The notes: generated by a model not told the origin, from the sequence alone. Positions 18,451 to 27,853 are shown, counted from the first letter of the stretch. The stretch: 64,000 nt of DNA from Cupriavidus sp. WKF15 (GCF_029278605.1 NZ_CP119572.1:2542001-2606000), one strand, 5' to 3'. A program made the numbers and translations.

Positions 18451-19374
18451 ATGCAATCGCTCTGGATGTTGTTTGCCGCCTTCTCGTTCTCGTTGATGGG
18501 GGTGGGCGTCAAGCTGGCATCCGAGTTCTACACCACGGGCGAAATCGTCTTCTATCGCAGCGTGATCGGCGCCGGCATCATGTGGGCGCTGATGGCCTCG
18601 CAGGGCGTCTCGGTGCGCACGCCGCACATGCTTACGCACGTCAAGCGCAGCGTGTTTGGCGTGACCGCGCTGCTGCTGTGGTTCACGTCGATCACCCTGC
18701 TACCGCTGGCCACGGCCATGACGCTGAACTACATGTCGCCGGTGTGGATCGCGCTGATCCTGGGTGCCAGTGCCGCGCTCGCGGGCACGGCGGGCAACGC
18801 CGACAAGAAGCTGATCGTGGCCATCCTGATGTCGTTCGCCGGGGTCCTGTTCCTGCTGCAGCCCTCGGTGGGCAAGGACCAGCTCACGGGCGGCCTGGTC
18901 GGCCTGATTTCCGGCATGTTCACCGCGCTGGCCTATGTCGAGGTCCGGCAGCTCGGACAGCTTGGCGAGCCCGAGCACCGCATCGTCTTCTACTTCTCGG
19001 CCGTGGGCCTGGCAGTCGGCCTGGTCTGGATGCTGTATTCCGGGCCCAGCGCGCACACCTGGCACGGCGCGGCCCTGCTGGTCGCCATCGGCATCCTGGC
19101 CACGCTCGGCCAGACCGCCATGACGCGCGCCTACAAGCGCGGCAATACGCTGCTGACCGCCAACCTGCAGTACGCCGGCATCGTGTTCGCGAGCATCTGG
19201 GGCATGCTGATCTGGTCGGACCGGCTCAACTGGATCTCGTGGCTGGGCATGGGGCTGATCGTCGCCAGCGGCATCGCCACCACGCTGGCCCGCGCGCGCC
19301 AGGATTCCGGACACAAGCCGACGCCGGACACCCCGGTCAAATCGCCCGAGGCGGAAGTACATCCGGAGGTGTAG
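18451..19374 (+). CDS. EamA/DMT-family membrane permease
   Basis: 307-residue inner-membrane protein with two EamA repeats, about ten transmembrane helices, of the drug/metabolite transporter superfamily (S-adenosylmethionine- or amino-acid-exporter-like). Hydrophobic start MQSLWMLFAAFSFSLMGVGV, repeat signature TPVWIALILG-like NYMSPVWIALILG in the first half and NLQYAGIVFASIWG in the second. The last 40 residues are a hydrophilic tail. Substrate not deducible. Followed 33 bp later by a sulfurtransferase gene, probably on the same mRNA. Confidence 0.88.
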   Translation: MQSLWMLFAAFSFSLMGVGVKLASEFYTTGEIVFYRSVIGAGIMWALMASQGVSVRTPHMLTHVKRSVFGVTALLLWFTSITLLPLATAMTLNYMSPVWIALILGASAALAGTAGNADKKLIVAILMSFAGVLFLLQPSVGKDQLTGGLVGLISGMFTALAYVEVRQLGQLGEPEHRIVFYFSAVGLAVGLVWMLYSGPSAHTWHGAALLVAIGILATLGQTAMTRAYKRGNTLLTANLQYAGIVFASIWGMLIWSDRLNWISWLGMGLIVASGIATTLARARQDSGHKPTPDTPVKSPEAEVHPEV

Positions 19375-19407
19375 CATTTTCCCGAACACCGATCGCTCAG
19401 GAGCCCC

Positions 19408-20271
19408 ATGCCAAACCCGCTGATCTCCGTCGCCGCGCTGCAGGCCCTGCAGGCCACGCCCGCGCGCCACGTCGTCGTCATCGATTGCAGCTTTGACCTG
19501 GCCAACCCGGCCGCCGGCCGCGAAGCCTACCACCAGGGCCATTTGCCCGGCGCGTTCTACCTGCATCTCGACAATGAGCTGTCGGGACCGAAGACCGGCA
19601 GCAACGGCCGCCATCCCCTGCCCGACCCCGATACCTTCACGGCCCGCCTGCGCGCGCTCGGCGTGAACCGCGACACCGAAGTCGTCGCCTACGACGCACA
19701 GGGCGGCATGTACGCCGCCCGGCTGTGGTGGATGCTGCGCTGGATCGGCCACGCCGCCGTGACCGTGCTCGATGGCGGCAAGCTCGCGTGGGTCAAGGCA
19801 GGACTGCCGCTGGAACATGGCGCGACGCCCGAACCCGAGACACCGGGCAATCTGGCGCGCGGTGAGCCGCTGGTCGCAATCGTGGACGCCGCCGCGCTGC
19901 TCGAAAACCTGGACCAGCCAACGCGGCTGGTCGTGGATGCGCGTGCGCCGGACCGCTTCCGCGGCGAGAACGAGACGCTCGACCCCGTTGGCGGACATAT
20001 CCCCGGCGCAGCGAACCGCTTCTTCAAGGACAACCTGACAGCGGAAGGCCAGTTCAAGCCAGCGGCCGAACTGCGCGCCGAGTTTGCGGCAGTGCTGGGC
20101 CAGCATGCGGCGACAAACGCCGTGATGCAATGTGGCTCCGGCGTCACCGCGTGCCACAACCTGCTCGCGCTGGAAGTTGCCGGCCTGGAAGGCGCCGCAC
20201 TGTATCCGGGCTCCTGGAGCGAATGGTGCGCCGATCCGGCCCGCCCCGTTGCAAGGGGCGTCGCGGGTTGA
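19408..20271 (+). CDS. 3-mercaptopyruvate/thiosulfate sulfurtransferase
   Basis: 287 residues with two rhodanese domains; the second carries the catalytic Cys242 in the loop CGSGVTA, the form typical of 3-mercaptopyruvate sulfurtransferases (SseA) rather than the CRKGVT of thiosulfate rhodaneses. Role: transfer of sulfane sulfur to thiophilic acceptors in the cytoplasm. Start ATG with AGGAG eight bases upstream (19399-19403). Downstream of the DMT permease; convergent with the ZIP transporter only 15 bp away. Confidence 0.9.
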   Translation: MPNPLISVAALQALQATPARHVVVIDCSFDLANPAAGREAYHQGHLPGAFYLHLDNELSGPKTGSNGRHPLPDPDTFTARLRALGVNRDTEVVAYDAQGGMYAARLWWMLRWIGHAAVTVLDGGKLAWVKAGLPLEHGATPEPETPGNLARGEPLVAIVDAAALLENLDQPTRLVVDARAPDRFRGENETLDPVGGHIPGAANRFFKDNLTAEGQFKPAAELRAEFAAVLGQHAATNAVMQCGSGVTACHNLLALEVAGLEGAALYPGSWSEWCADPARPVARGVAG

Positions 20272-20286
20272 GCCTGCCCTGAACGC

Positions 20287-21180
20287 TCAGTCGGCCGCCA
20301 CCGCCGGCGCGGCGTAGCCGTGGACGCCACGGGCATGGCGCTCGTGGACACCATTCGTGATGAAGACGATCGCCGTGATGCCGGCGGCCACCAGCACCAC
20401 CTGGATGGCCGACTCGCGCCAGCGCGGCTTGCGCTGCATCTGCGGCATCAGGTCGCTGACGGCGATGTACAGGAAACTGCTCGACGCGATCACCAGCACA
20501 TACGGGATCCAGCCGCTCATCTGATCGAGCAGGAAGTAGCCCACCAGCCCGCCAGCCACGGCCGCGACGCTCGACAGCAGGTTGAAGGCGAACGCGCGCG
20601 ACTTCGAGAACCCCGCGTTGAGCAGCACGATGAAGTCCCCGACTTCCTGCGGGATTTCGTGCGCCGCAATTGCCAGCGCCGTGACGAGGCCAATATGCGG
20701 GTCGGCCAGGAAGGCCGCCGCGATCACGATGCCGTCGGCAAAGTTGTGGAAGGTGTCGCCGACCAGGATGGTCAGGCCGCTGCGGCCGGCCTCCTCGCGG
20801 TCGTGCCCGTGGTGATGGTGGTGCCCGTCGCCCTCATGGTGGTGCGAATGGCGAAGCAGCGAGATCTTTTCCAGCAGGAAGAAGCCCAGCAGGCCCGCCA
20901 GCAGCGTGCCGAACAGTGCCCGAGGATCGGCGCCGGATTCGAATGCCTCCGGAAGCGAGTGAAGCAAGGCCGTCGCCAGCAGCACGCCGACCGAGAAGCT
21001 GACCATGCGCTCGACCACGCGCGAGGCCATTGTCAGCGACAGCAGCGCCGCGCCGAAAATGCTGCCCACGCCGGAAATGGTGGCGGCGAGCAGGATATAC
21101 AGAAGGGTCGAGTGGATGATGGGCTCCCGGGGCGGCCGTGCCGCATCCGCCCGGCGCCAGGCGGATGGCAAACGCAACAA
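20287..21180 (-). CDS. ZIP-family divalent metal transporter
   Basis: Inner-membrane importer of zinc and other divalent metals. About eight helices; TM4 has HNFADGIVIAAA and TM5 HEIPQEVGDF, the metal-binding motifs, and the variable cytoplasmic loop is His-rich (HHHEGDGHHHHHGHDREE). The start is unclear: the only standard codon that covers the whole first helix is TTG at 21180, which has no ribosome site; GGGAG lies just ahead of two ATC codons at 21120 and 21117, where the conserved hydrophobic N terminus (IHSTLLYILL) begins. A TACAAT box and repeat-rich operator-like DNA lie upstream. ZupT-like. Confidence 0.88.
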   Translation of the reverse strand: MLRLPSAWRRADAARPPREPIIHSTLLYILLAATISGVGSIFGAALLSLTMASRVVERMVSFSVGVLLATALLHSLPEAFESGADPRALFGTLLAGLLGFFLLEKISLLRHSHHHEGDGHHHHHGHDREEAGRSGLTILVGDTFHNFADGIVIAAAFLADPHIGLVTALAIAAHEIPQEVGDFIVLLNAGFSKSRAFAFNLLSSVAAVAGGLVGYFLLDQMSGWIPYVLVIASSSFLYIAVSDLMPQMQRKPRWRESAIQVVLVAAGITAIVFITNGVHERHARGVHGYAAPAVAAD

Positions 21181-21183
21181 TGT

Positions 21184-21209
21184 TGCAACAACTGGAAGGC
21201 CGCATTGTA
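21184..21209 (-). promoter_or_regulatory. ZIP gene promoter with possible metalloregulator site
   Basis: TACAAT on the minus strand at 21204-21209, with TTGTTGC-AACA-TTGTTGC repeats (around 21173-21191, containing GTTGCAAC) over and just past the expected transcription start. The position suits a repressor such as Zur; the sequence does not let me name one. Confidence 0.4.
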
Positions 21210-21264
21210 CGTATTCCGGCGCCGATTTTGCAATCCTTGGCCGGCCCGGGCGCGCCGGACCTGA

Positions 21265-22140
21265 TCAGGCGACGCCGTGCCGGCGCAACCAGTCCAGGCA
21301 CTTCGCCCAGCCGTCCTTGGCATCCGCCTCGCGGTAGCTGGGCCGGTAATCGGCATTGAAGGCGTGGCCGGACTCCGGGTAGACGATGATTTTCGACGCC
21401 CTGGCATCCGGATCGGGCGACACAGCCAGCGCTGCCCTCATCGTCTCCACCTGGTCCTGCGTGATGCCGGTGTCCTTGCCGCCGTACAGGCCGAGTACCG
21501 GCGCGTCGAGCGCGGCCACCAGGTCCAGCGGGTTCTTCGGCTTCAGCGGTGTGGGCTGGCCGGTCAGTTGCCCGTACCAGGCCACGGCGGCCTTGAGCTT
21601 CTCATTGTGCGTGGCGTACAGCCACGTGATGCGGCCGCCCCAGCAGAAGCCCGTGATGGCGAGCCGCGACAGGTCGCCGCCGTTGGCGCCGGCCCAGGCC
21701 GTGGCGGCGTCCAGGTCGCCCATGACCTGCGCGTCCGGCACTCTGGAAATCAGGTTGGCCTGCAGTTCCTGGATGGTGCCGAAGCTCTGCGGGTCGCCCT
21801 GGCGCGCAAACAGTTCCGGCGCAATGGCCAGGTAGCCGAGCTTGGCGAAGCGGCGGCAGACGTCGGCGATATGCTCATGCACGCCGAAGATCTCGCTGAC
21901 CACCAGCACCACCGGCAGCTTCGTCTTGCCCTCGGGCTGGGCGCGGTAGGCGGGCATGCTGAAACCGCCCGAAGGAATCGTCACTTCGCCGGCGGTCAGG
22001 CCCGCGAAGTCGGTCTTGATCGCCTGTGCCATCGCCGGCAGCGCGGCCGCCGCGAACGCGGAGCCCAGCGCAGTCTTGACGAAGCCGCGGCGATTGAACG
22101 CCTGTCCGGGTACCAGGCTCTCCACTTCGGGTTTCAGCAT
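21265..22140 (-). CDS. Dienelactone hydrolase family protein with Tat signal
   Basis: 291-residue alpha/beta hydrolase. Twin-arginine signal NRRGFVKTALGSAFAAAALP indicates export in folded form to the periplasm. The catalytic nucleophile is Cys166 in GFCWGG, with Asp in YGGKD and His in SGHAF, plus the acidic VVSEIFG motif that in dienelactone hydrolases activates the cysteine. Members cleave dienelactones or related esters; the actual substrate is unknown. Start at 22140 (MLKPEVES), with GGAGA upstream. No chlorocatechol genes nearby. Confidence 0.9.
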   Translation of the reverse strand: MLKPEVESLVPGQAFNRRGFVKTALGSAFAAAALPAMAQAIKTDFAGLTAGEVTIPSGGFSMPAYRAQPEGKTKLPVVLVVSEIFGVHEHIADVCRRFAKLGYLAIAPELFARQGDPQSFGTIQELQANLISRVPDAQVMGDLDAATAWAGANGGDLSRLAITGFCWGGRITWLYATHNEKLKAAVAWYGQLTGQPTPLKPKNPLDLVAALDAPVLGLYGGKDTGITQDQVETMRAALAVSPDPDARASKIIVYPESGHAFNADYRPSYREADAKDGWAKCLDWLRRHGVA

Positions 22141-22257
22141 GCATGTCTCCAGGATCGTTGCGGGTTGGGCGCCCGTGAGGGGAGGCCCGCGGGACGCCAA
22201 CCGCCGATTCTAAGCAAACATGCCGTCACGTGCAGCCGCCCTCACGCGGGGGCCGCT

Positions 22258-22290
22258 CAGTGGAGCTTCAGTGGAGCCTCAGTGGAGCTT
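22258..22290. repeat. Three tandem 11-bp repeats at the NDH-2 stop codon
   Basis: Three copies of CAGTGGAGCYT (22258-22268, 22269-22279, 22280-22290). The stop codon of the NADH dehydrogenase lies across the last two copies. The unit is not a multiple of three, so slippage would change the C-terminal end. Confidence 0.8.
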
Positions 22291-23613
22291 CACGCGCGGA
22301 CTGGTCTTGCTGCGCAGCCAGTGGGTTACCGTATCCAGCCCCATGCCGACCGCGCCATGCAGCGCCAGCACGTGCATGCGGTAGAGCGAGGTGTACATGA
22401 AGCGCGCCATCAGTCCCTCGATAAACATCGAGCCGCCGATCAGCCCGCCCATCAGGCTGCCGACCGCGCTGAAATGCCCGAGCGACACCAGCGAGCCGAA
22501 ATCCTTGAAGGCGAATTCCGGCAGCGGCTTGCCGGCCAGCCGCGCGCGCAGCGCCTCGAACAGGAAGGTGGCCTGCTGGTGCGCGGCCTGGGCGCGCGGC
22601 GGCACCGCGGCCTGCTTTTCGGGCCACGGGCAGCTCGCGCAATCGCCGAATGCGAAGATGTCTGGATCGCCTTCGCTCTGCAACGTCGGACGCACCAGGA
22701 TCTGGCCCTGCCGGCTGACGGGCAGGCCCAGCGCGGCCAGTACCGGCGGCGCGGTGATGCCCGCCGCCCACACGGTCAGGTCGGCGTCGATGCGCTTGCC
22801 GCTCGCGGTCAGCACCGCCTCCGTCGTCACCTCGGTCACACGCTCGCTGGTGAAGACGTCGACGTCGAGCTTGCGCAGCAGCTTGGTGGTCTCGGCCGAA
22901 ACCCGTTCGGACAGCGCCGGCAGGATGCGCGGCCCAGCCTCGATCACATGGATGCGCACATCGCGGCGCGGATCGAGCTGGTGCAGGCCGTAGGCATTGA
23001 GCACGTGCGCGGTATTGCGCAGCTCGGCCGAAAGCTCGACGCCGGTCGCGCCGGCGCCGATGATGGCCACGTCCACGCGCGACCGGCCGTCGTCACCGAC
23101 GCGCCCGCGCCCATTCTGCGCGCGCACGCAGGCCGCGATCAGCCGGCGGCGGAAGCGCTCGGCCTGCGCGACGGTATCGAGCGCGATCGCATGCTCGGCC
23201 GCGCCTGGCACGCCGAAGAAGTGCGTCACGCAGCCAATCGCCAGCACCAGCGTGTCGTACGCCAGTTCCCGCGCCGGCAGCAGTTCCGCGCCGTCCTGGT
23301 CCAGGCACGAGGCAAGCGAGATCGTCTTGCGCGTGCGATCGATACCGGTCAGCTCGCCCTGCTGGAACTCGAAGTGGTGCCAGCGCGCCTGCGCCGCATA
23401 TTCGAGCTGGTGTGTGTTGGGATCCATGCTGCCCGCGGCAACTTCATGCAGCAGCGGTTTCCAGATATGCGTGGGCAAGCGGTCCACGAGCACTACTTCG
23501 GCAACGCCCTTCTTGCCGAGCTTGTCGCCCAGCCGCGTCACCAGCTCCAGTCCACCTGCCCCGCCCCCTACCACAATAATGCGATGCGCCCTGCCGTCTG
23601 CTCCTGTTGTCAT
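22279..23613 (-). CDS. ndh: Type II NADH dehydrogenase / pyridine nucleotide-disulfide oxidoreductase
   Basis: 444-residue FAD protein, probably the non-proton-pumping NADH:quinone oxidoreductase of the inner membrane. Two dinucleotide motifs: VVGGGAGGLELVTRLG near the N terminus (FAD) and IIGAGATGVELSAELR near residue 165 (NADH). The conserved second FAD-binding segment FAFGDCASC is present. The C-terminal 60 residues are amphipathic/hydrophobic and fit membrane attachment. Start ATG at 23613. No partner genes adjacent. Ends in short tandem repeats. Confidence 0.87.
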   Translation of the reverse strand: MTTGADGRAHRIIVVGGGAGGLELVTRLGDKLGKKGVAEVVLVDRLPTHIWKPLLHEVAAGSMDPNTHQLEYAAQARWHHFEFQQGELTGIDRTRKTISLASCLDQDGAELLPARELAYDTLVLAIGCVTHFFGVPGAAEHAIALDTVAQAERFRRRLIAACVRAQNGRGRVGDDGRSRVDVAIIGAGATGVELSAELRNTAHVLNAYGLHQLDPRRDVRIHVIEAGPRILPALSERVSAETTKLLRKLDVDVFTSERVTEVTTEAVLTASGKRIDADLTVWAAGITAPPVLAALGLPVSRQGQILVRPTLQSEGDPDIFAFGDCASCPWPEKQAAVPPRAQAAHQQATFLFEALRARLAGKPLPEFAFKDFGSLVSLGHFSAVGSLMGGLIGGSMFIEGLMARFMYTSLYRMHVLALHGAVGMGLDTVTHWLRSKTSPRVKLH

Positions 23614-23778
23614 GGTCTACCCGATGCTTTTATTGCTGAGAAACGCTGGCCATTTGGCATTTGCCCCCAGTCTGCTGCATTGCAGCAGAACAGGCAAGAC
23701 GGCATTTACCGATTCAGCAGTCGCTTCATTCGATACATCGGGTGTCGTATTTCCACGGCTTCAAGGGCATGCAAATGA

Positions 23779-23804
23779 ATACGGCCGGGTACTCCCGGCC
23801 GTAT
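23779..23804 (-). terminator. polA terminator
   Basis: Perfect 11-bp stem ATACGGCCGGG (23779-23789) with CCCGGCCGTAT (23794-23804), loop of four, followed on the minus strand by TTCATTTG. It is 36 bp after the polA stop. Confidence 0.75.
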
Positions 23805-23839
23805 CTCTATTGCGTGCGCAACGCGGTCTCAGTGCGCGC

Positions 23840-26665
23840 TCAGTGCGCTTCTTCCCAGTTCGCGCCGGTGCCGACTTCCGCAACCAGCGGCACACGCAAC
23901 TGCGCCACCGAACACATCAGTTCGGGCAGCCTGACCTTGACCACTTCCAGTTCGTCCTGCGGCACTTCGAGCACCAGTTCATCATGCACCTGCATGATCT
24001 GGCGCGTCTGCAACCGGTCGCGCTCCAGCCAGCCCTGCACCGCGATCATCGACAACTTGATCAGGTCTGCCGCGGTGCCCTGCATGGGCGCGTTGATGGC
24101 CGCGCGCTCGGCCGCCTGGCGGCGCGGGCCGCTGCCGCCGTTGATGTCCGGCAGCCACAGGCGCCGGCCGAACACAGTCTCGACGTAGCCCTGTTCGCGC
24201 GCGGTCTGGCGCGTGTCCTCCATATACTGCGCGACGCCCGGGTAGCGCATGAAGTAGCGGTCGATATAGTGCTTGGCCGCCTCGCGCTCGATGCCAAGGT
24301 TGCTGGCCAGCCCGAACGCGCTCATGCCGTAGATCAGGCCGAAGTTGATCACCTTGGCATAGCGGCGCTGCTCGCTGCTGACGGCCTCGCGCTCCACGCT
24401 GAAGATCTCCGCCGCGGTGGCGCGGTGGATGTCCTCGCCATTGGCGAACGCGCGCAGCAGGTTCTCGTCGCCCGAGATATGGGCCATGATGCGCAACTCG
24501 ATCTGCGAGTAGTCGGCCGACACGATCACGCTGCCCGGCGGCGCGATGAACGCTTCGCGGATGCGCCGCCCTTCCTCCGTGCGCACGGGGATGTTCTGCA
24601 GGTTCGGGTCCGTCGACGCCAGCCGGCCTGTCACCGCGGTCGCCTGCCCGTAGCTGGTATGCACGCGGCCGGTGTGCGGGTTGACCATCTTCGGCAGCTT
24701 GTCCGTATAGGTGGACTTGAGCTTGGCCAGGCCGCGGTAGTCGAGCAGCAGCTTGGGCAGCGGATAGTCCTCGGCCAGCTTCTGCAGCACCTCTTCGTCG
24801 GTCGACGGCGCGCCGCTCGCGGTCTTCTTGACCACCGGCAGCTTCATCTGGTTGAACAGGATCTCGCCGATCTGCTTGGGCGAGCCCAGGTTGAACGGCT
24901 GCCCCGCCGCGTCGTACGCGGCCTGCTCGAGCGCGAGCATGCGCTGGCCCAGGTCGGCGCTCTGCGCAGCGAGCCGCTCGGCATCGATCAGCACGCCGTT
25001 GCGTTCGATCTTCTGCAGCACCACCGACACCGGGATCTCGATCTCGTCGTACACGTGGCGCAGGCCCGGCGCGGCCTGCACCTCGGGGAACATCTTGCGG
25101 TGCAGGCGCAGCGTCACGTCGGCGTCCTCGGCCGCGTACTCGGTCGCGCGCGCGAGGTCGATCTGGTCGAAGCCGATCTGGCTCGCGCCCTTGCCGCAGA
25201 CCTCCTCGTAGGTGATGGTCTTCAGGTTCAGCAGGCGCTCGGCCAGGCTGTCCATGCCGTGGTTGCGGTGCGAGGCCAGCACGTAGCTCTCGAGCATGGT
25301 GTCCTGCGCGATGCCGCGCAAGGTCACGCCGTGGTTGGCAAATACGTGCATGTCGTACTTGATGTTCTGGCCGAGCTTGGGCTTGCTCTCGTCCTCGAGC
25401 CAGGCACGCATGCGCGCCAGCACCGCATCGCGCGAAAGCTGGCCGTGATTGTCCATCCCGGCGACATCCGGGCCGCGGTGTCCCACCGGGATATAGCAGG
25501 CCTCGCCCGGCTCCACGGACAGCGAGATGCCGACCAGTTGCGCCCGCATCGGATCGAGCGAGGTGGTCTCGGTGTCGATCGCCGTCAGCGGCGCGCTTTC
25601 GATGCGCTGCATCCACGCTTCGAAGCCGGCGTCGGTGATCACCATCTCGTAGCGGATCTCGCTCGGCGCGGTATCGTCCTGCGCCTGTGCCACTTCAGTG
25701 GCCGACGCCGAAGGCGTGGCCGGCGCATCGAACAGGCCGCCCTGCGCGGGCGCGGCTGCGGCGCGGGCGCGTGCCTGCGCGCGCGCATCGGGCAGGCTTT
25801 CGCCGGTCAGCTCGCGCAGCCAGGTCTTGAAGCCATAGCGCGAGAAGAAGGCCACCAGCTTCTCCTTGTCCTCGCCGACTTCCCTGAGCGCATGGAAGTC
25901 CGCCACGGCATCGGCGAGGTCGCAGTCGGTCTTGACCGTGACCAGCTCGCGCGCCTTCGGCAGCCAGTCGAGCGTATTGCGCAGGTTCTCGCCAACCACG
26001 CCCTTGATGCTGTCGGCGTTGGCCATGATGGCGTCAAGCGTGCCATGTTCGGTCAGCCATTTCACCGCGGTCTTGGGTCCCACCTTGGGCACGCCGGGCA
26101 CGTTGTCGACCGCGTCGCCGATCAGCGACAAATAGTCGACGATGCGCTCGGGCGGCACGCCGAACTTGTTGTTCACGCCGGGCGGGTCGAGCACTTCGCC
26201 GCTCATGGTATTGACCAGCGTGACGTGGTCATTGACGAGCTGCGCGAGGTCCTTGTCGCCGGTGGACACCACCGTGCGCACGCCCTGCTCGCCGGCCTGC
26301 CTGGCCAGGGTGCCGATCACGTCGTCGGCCTCGACGCCTTCCACCACGACGATGGGCCAGCCCAGCGCACGCACGGCTTCATGGATCGGCTCGATCTGGC
26401 GCGCCAGGTCTTCCGGCATCGACGGACGGTGCTCCTTGTACGCCGGATACAGTTCGTCGCGGAAGGTCTTGCCCTTGGCGTCGAACACGCAGGCGCTATA
26501 CTCTGCCGGGTAATCGTTGCGCAGCTTGCGCAGCATGTTGATCATGCCGTAGATTGCCCCTGTGGGCAGACCCTCACCATTCCTCAGGTCCGGCAGCGCG
26601 TGATAAGCGCGATACAAATAGCTCGATCCATCGACGAGCAAGAGTGTTTTTGGACTATCCGACAT
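23840..26665 (-). CDS. polA: DNA polymerase I
   Basis: Removes RNA primers and fills gaps. 941 residues with three domains: 5'-3' exonuclease (starts LLLVDGSSYLYRAYHAL; GVEADDVIGT; GDAVDNVPGVPKVGPKTA), 3'-5' proofreading exonuclease with its metal ligands intact (Asp364 and Glu366 in AIDTETTSLD), and the polymerase domain (DYSQIELRIMAHISGD; RYAKVINFGLIYGMSAFGL; QVHDELVLEVP). I start at the ATG at 26665; an ATG at 26671 (two codons earlier) is equally possible. The longer open frame upstream runs antisense to the LOG gene and is not coding. The start codon region overlaps the start of the divergent LOG gene. Confidence 0.97.
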   Translation of the reverse strand: MSDSPKTLLLVDGSSYLYRAYHALPDLRNGEGLPTGAIYGMINMLRKLRNDYPAEYSACVFDAKGKTFRDELYPAYKEHRPSMPEDLARQIEPIHEAVRALGWPIVVVEGVEADDVIGTLARQAGEQGVRTVVSTGDKDLAQLVNDHVTLVNTMSGEVLDPPGVNNKFGVPPERIVDYLSLIGDAVDNVPGVPKVGPKTAVKWLTEHGTLDAIMANADSIKGVVGENLRNTLDWLPKARELVTVKTDCDLADAVADFHALREVGEDKEKLVAFFSRYGFKTWLRELTGESLPDARAQARARAAAAPAQGGLFDAPATPSASATEVAQAQDDTAPSEIRYEMVITDAGFEAWMQRIESAPLTAIDTETTSLDPMRAQLVGISLSVEPGEACYIPVGHRGPDVAGMDNHGQLSRDAVLARMRAWLEDESKPKLGQNIKYDMHVFANHGVTLRGIAQDTMLESYVLASHRNHGMDSLAERLLNLKTITYEEVCGKGASQIGFDQIDLARATEYAAEDADVTLRLHRKMFPEVQAAPGLRHVYDEIEIPVSVVLQKIERNGVLIDAERLAAQSADLGQRMLALEQAAYDAAGQPFNLGSPKQIGEILFNQMKLPVVKKTASGAPSTDEEVLQKLAEDYPLPKLLLDYRGLAKLKSTYTDKLPKMVNPHTGRVHTSYGQATAVTGRLASTDPNLQNIPVRTEEGRRIREAFIAPPGSVIVSADYSQIELRIMAHISGDENLLRAFANGEDIHRATAAEIFSVEREAVSSEQRRYAKVINFGLIYGMSAFGLASNLGIEREAAKHYIDRYFMRYPGVAQYMEDTRQTAREQGYVETVFGRRLWLPDINGGSGPRRQAAERAAINAPMQGTAADLIKLSMIAVQGWLERDRLQTRQIMQVHDELVLEVPQDELEVVKVRLPELMCSVAQLRVPLVAEVGTGANWEEAH

Positions 26666-26669
26666 TCCC

Positions 26670-27608
26670 ATGGACTCTAAATTGACTGGTGCTGCAGCAG
26701 GCGGTGCTTCGACCGCCCCCCTTGCCGACCCGGATGTTTCCGATATCTCCGGCGATACCGTACAACCCCCGCCGGAAGCTGCTTCCGAACACGCGGCTGC
26801 GGTCGCCCGCGCGGCCGATGCCGCCGCCGCTGGCAACCCCGCGCAGCCGGCCGCGGATGGCGCCGCGTCGCGTGCCAATCCGCGCAAGATGATTCCCAGC
26901 CTGCGTGCGCTGGCCGACGAAGACCGCGCAACCGCGAAGAAGGCGCGCGCCTCGTGGCAAATGTTCACGATTATGGCAGAGTTCATCGAGGCCACCGAGT
27001 ACCTGTCGGAGATCCGGCCGGCGGTCTCGATCTACGGCAGCGCGCGCCTGCGCGAGGACTCGCCTTACTACCAGCGCACCATCGAAATCGCGCGGCTGTT
27101 CTCGGATGCCGGCTTTGCGGTGATCTCCGGCGGCGGCCCCGGCATCATGGAAGCGGCCAACAAGGGCGCGCACGCCGGCAAGTCGGCCAGCGTCGGCCTG
27201 AATATCGAACTGCCGCACGAACAGCAGGGCAATCCGTACCAGGACATTGCCATGCGGTTCCGCCATTTCTTCACGCGCAAGGTCACCTTCGTCAAGAACT
27301 CCGATGCCTTCATCGTCATGCCGGGCGGTTTCGGCACGCTCGATGAACTCGCCGAGGTGCTGACGCTGGTACAGACCGGCAAGTCCCGTTCCGTGCCCGT
27401 GGTGATGTTCGGCAGCCGCTTCTGGAAGGGCCTGCTGGACTGGTTCCGCTTCACGCTGCTGCCGATGGGCCTGATTGCCGAGCACGACCTCGACCTGATG
27501 AAGATCGTCGACGAGCCGCATGAAGTGCTGGAAGCGGTCTATGAGTACTACGAGCAGCGCGGCGGCGACAAGCCGATTCCGCCCAAGGAAGAAATGTTCT
27601 ACCTGTAA
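26670..27608 (+). CDS. LOG-family protein (TIGR00730), cytokinin-riboside-monophosphate hydrolase-like
   Basis: 312 residues. The core (from about residue 74) has the lysine-decarboxylase-like nucleotide fold of LOG proteins, with SGGGPGIMEAANKGA and the MPGGFGTLDELAEVL motif; relatives hydrolyse nucleoside 5'-monophosphates to base and ribose 5-phosphate. The first 70 residues are an Ala/Pro-rich tail with no conservation. The ATG at 26670 overlaps the divergent polA start; an ATG at 26889 would leave a normal 220-bp intergenic region but has no ribosome site either. True start unsettled. Confidence 0.85.
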   Translation: MDSKLTGAAAGGASTAPLADPDVSDISGDTVQPPPEAASEHAAAVARAADAAAAGNPAQPAADGAASRANPRKMIPSLRALADEDRATAKKARASWQMFTIMAEFIEATEYLSEIRPAVSIYGSARLREDSPYYQRTIEIARLFSDAGFAVISGGGPGIMEAANKGAHAGKSASVGLNIELPHEQQGNPYQDIAMRFRHFFTRKVTFVKNSDAFIVMPGGFGTLDELAEVLTLVQTGKSRSVPVVMFGSRFWKGLLDWFRFTLLPMGLIAEHDLDLMKIVDEPHEVLEAVYEYYEQRGGDKPIPPKEEMFYL

Positions 27609-27853
27609 GACTAAACCGGGCGCAAGGGAGGCCGGCGTCACTGGCGCATAGGCCCCCGTTGCGGCGTTGCCGGGGTGCCCCACAGGCCACGGCAGCGGCC
27701 CGTTCACGGCAGGAATTGCTAGAATAGGAGCTATCAGCTTGCCAATCCCGGCGCCGCCGGGAAGCAGCCAACGCCGAGCCAACGCCCGAGCCAACGCCGC
27801 ATTCCGCCGCACAGCGTGCCGTATCGACCGCTTTGCGACACAGGAGCCCCCTG

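Noticed and set aside
22997..26680. 1227-codon open frame antisense to ndh and polA
   Set aside because: Covers parts of two well-identified genes on the other strand and its translation is low-complexity Arg/Ala/His-rich sequence.
26666..26995. N-terminal extension of polA to 1051 residues
   Set aside because: The extra residues are antisense to the LOG gene and lack similarity; the conserved exonuclease domain starts at 26665.
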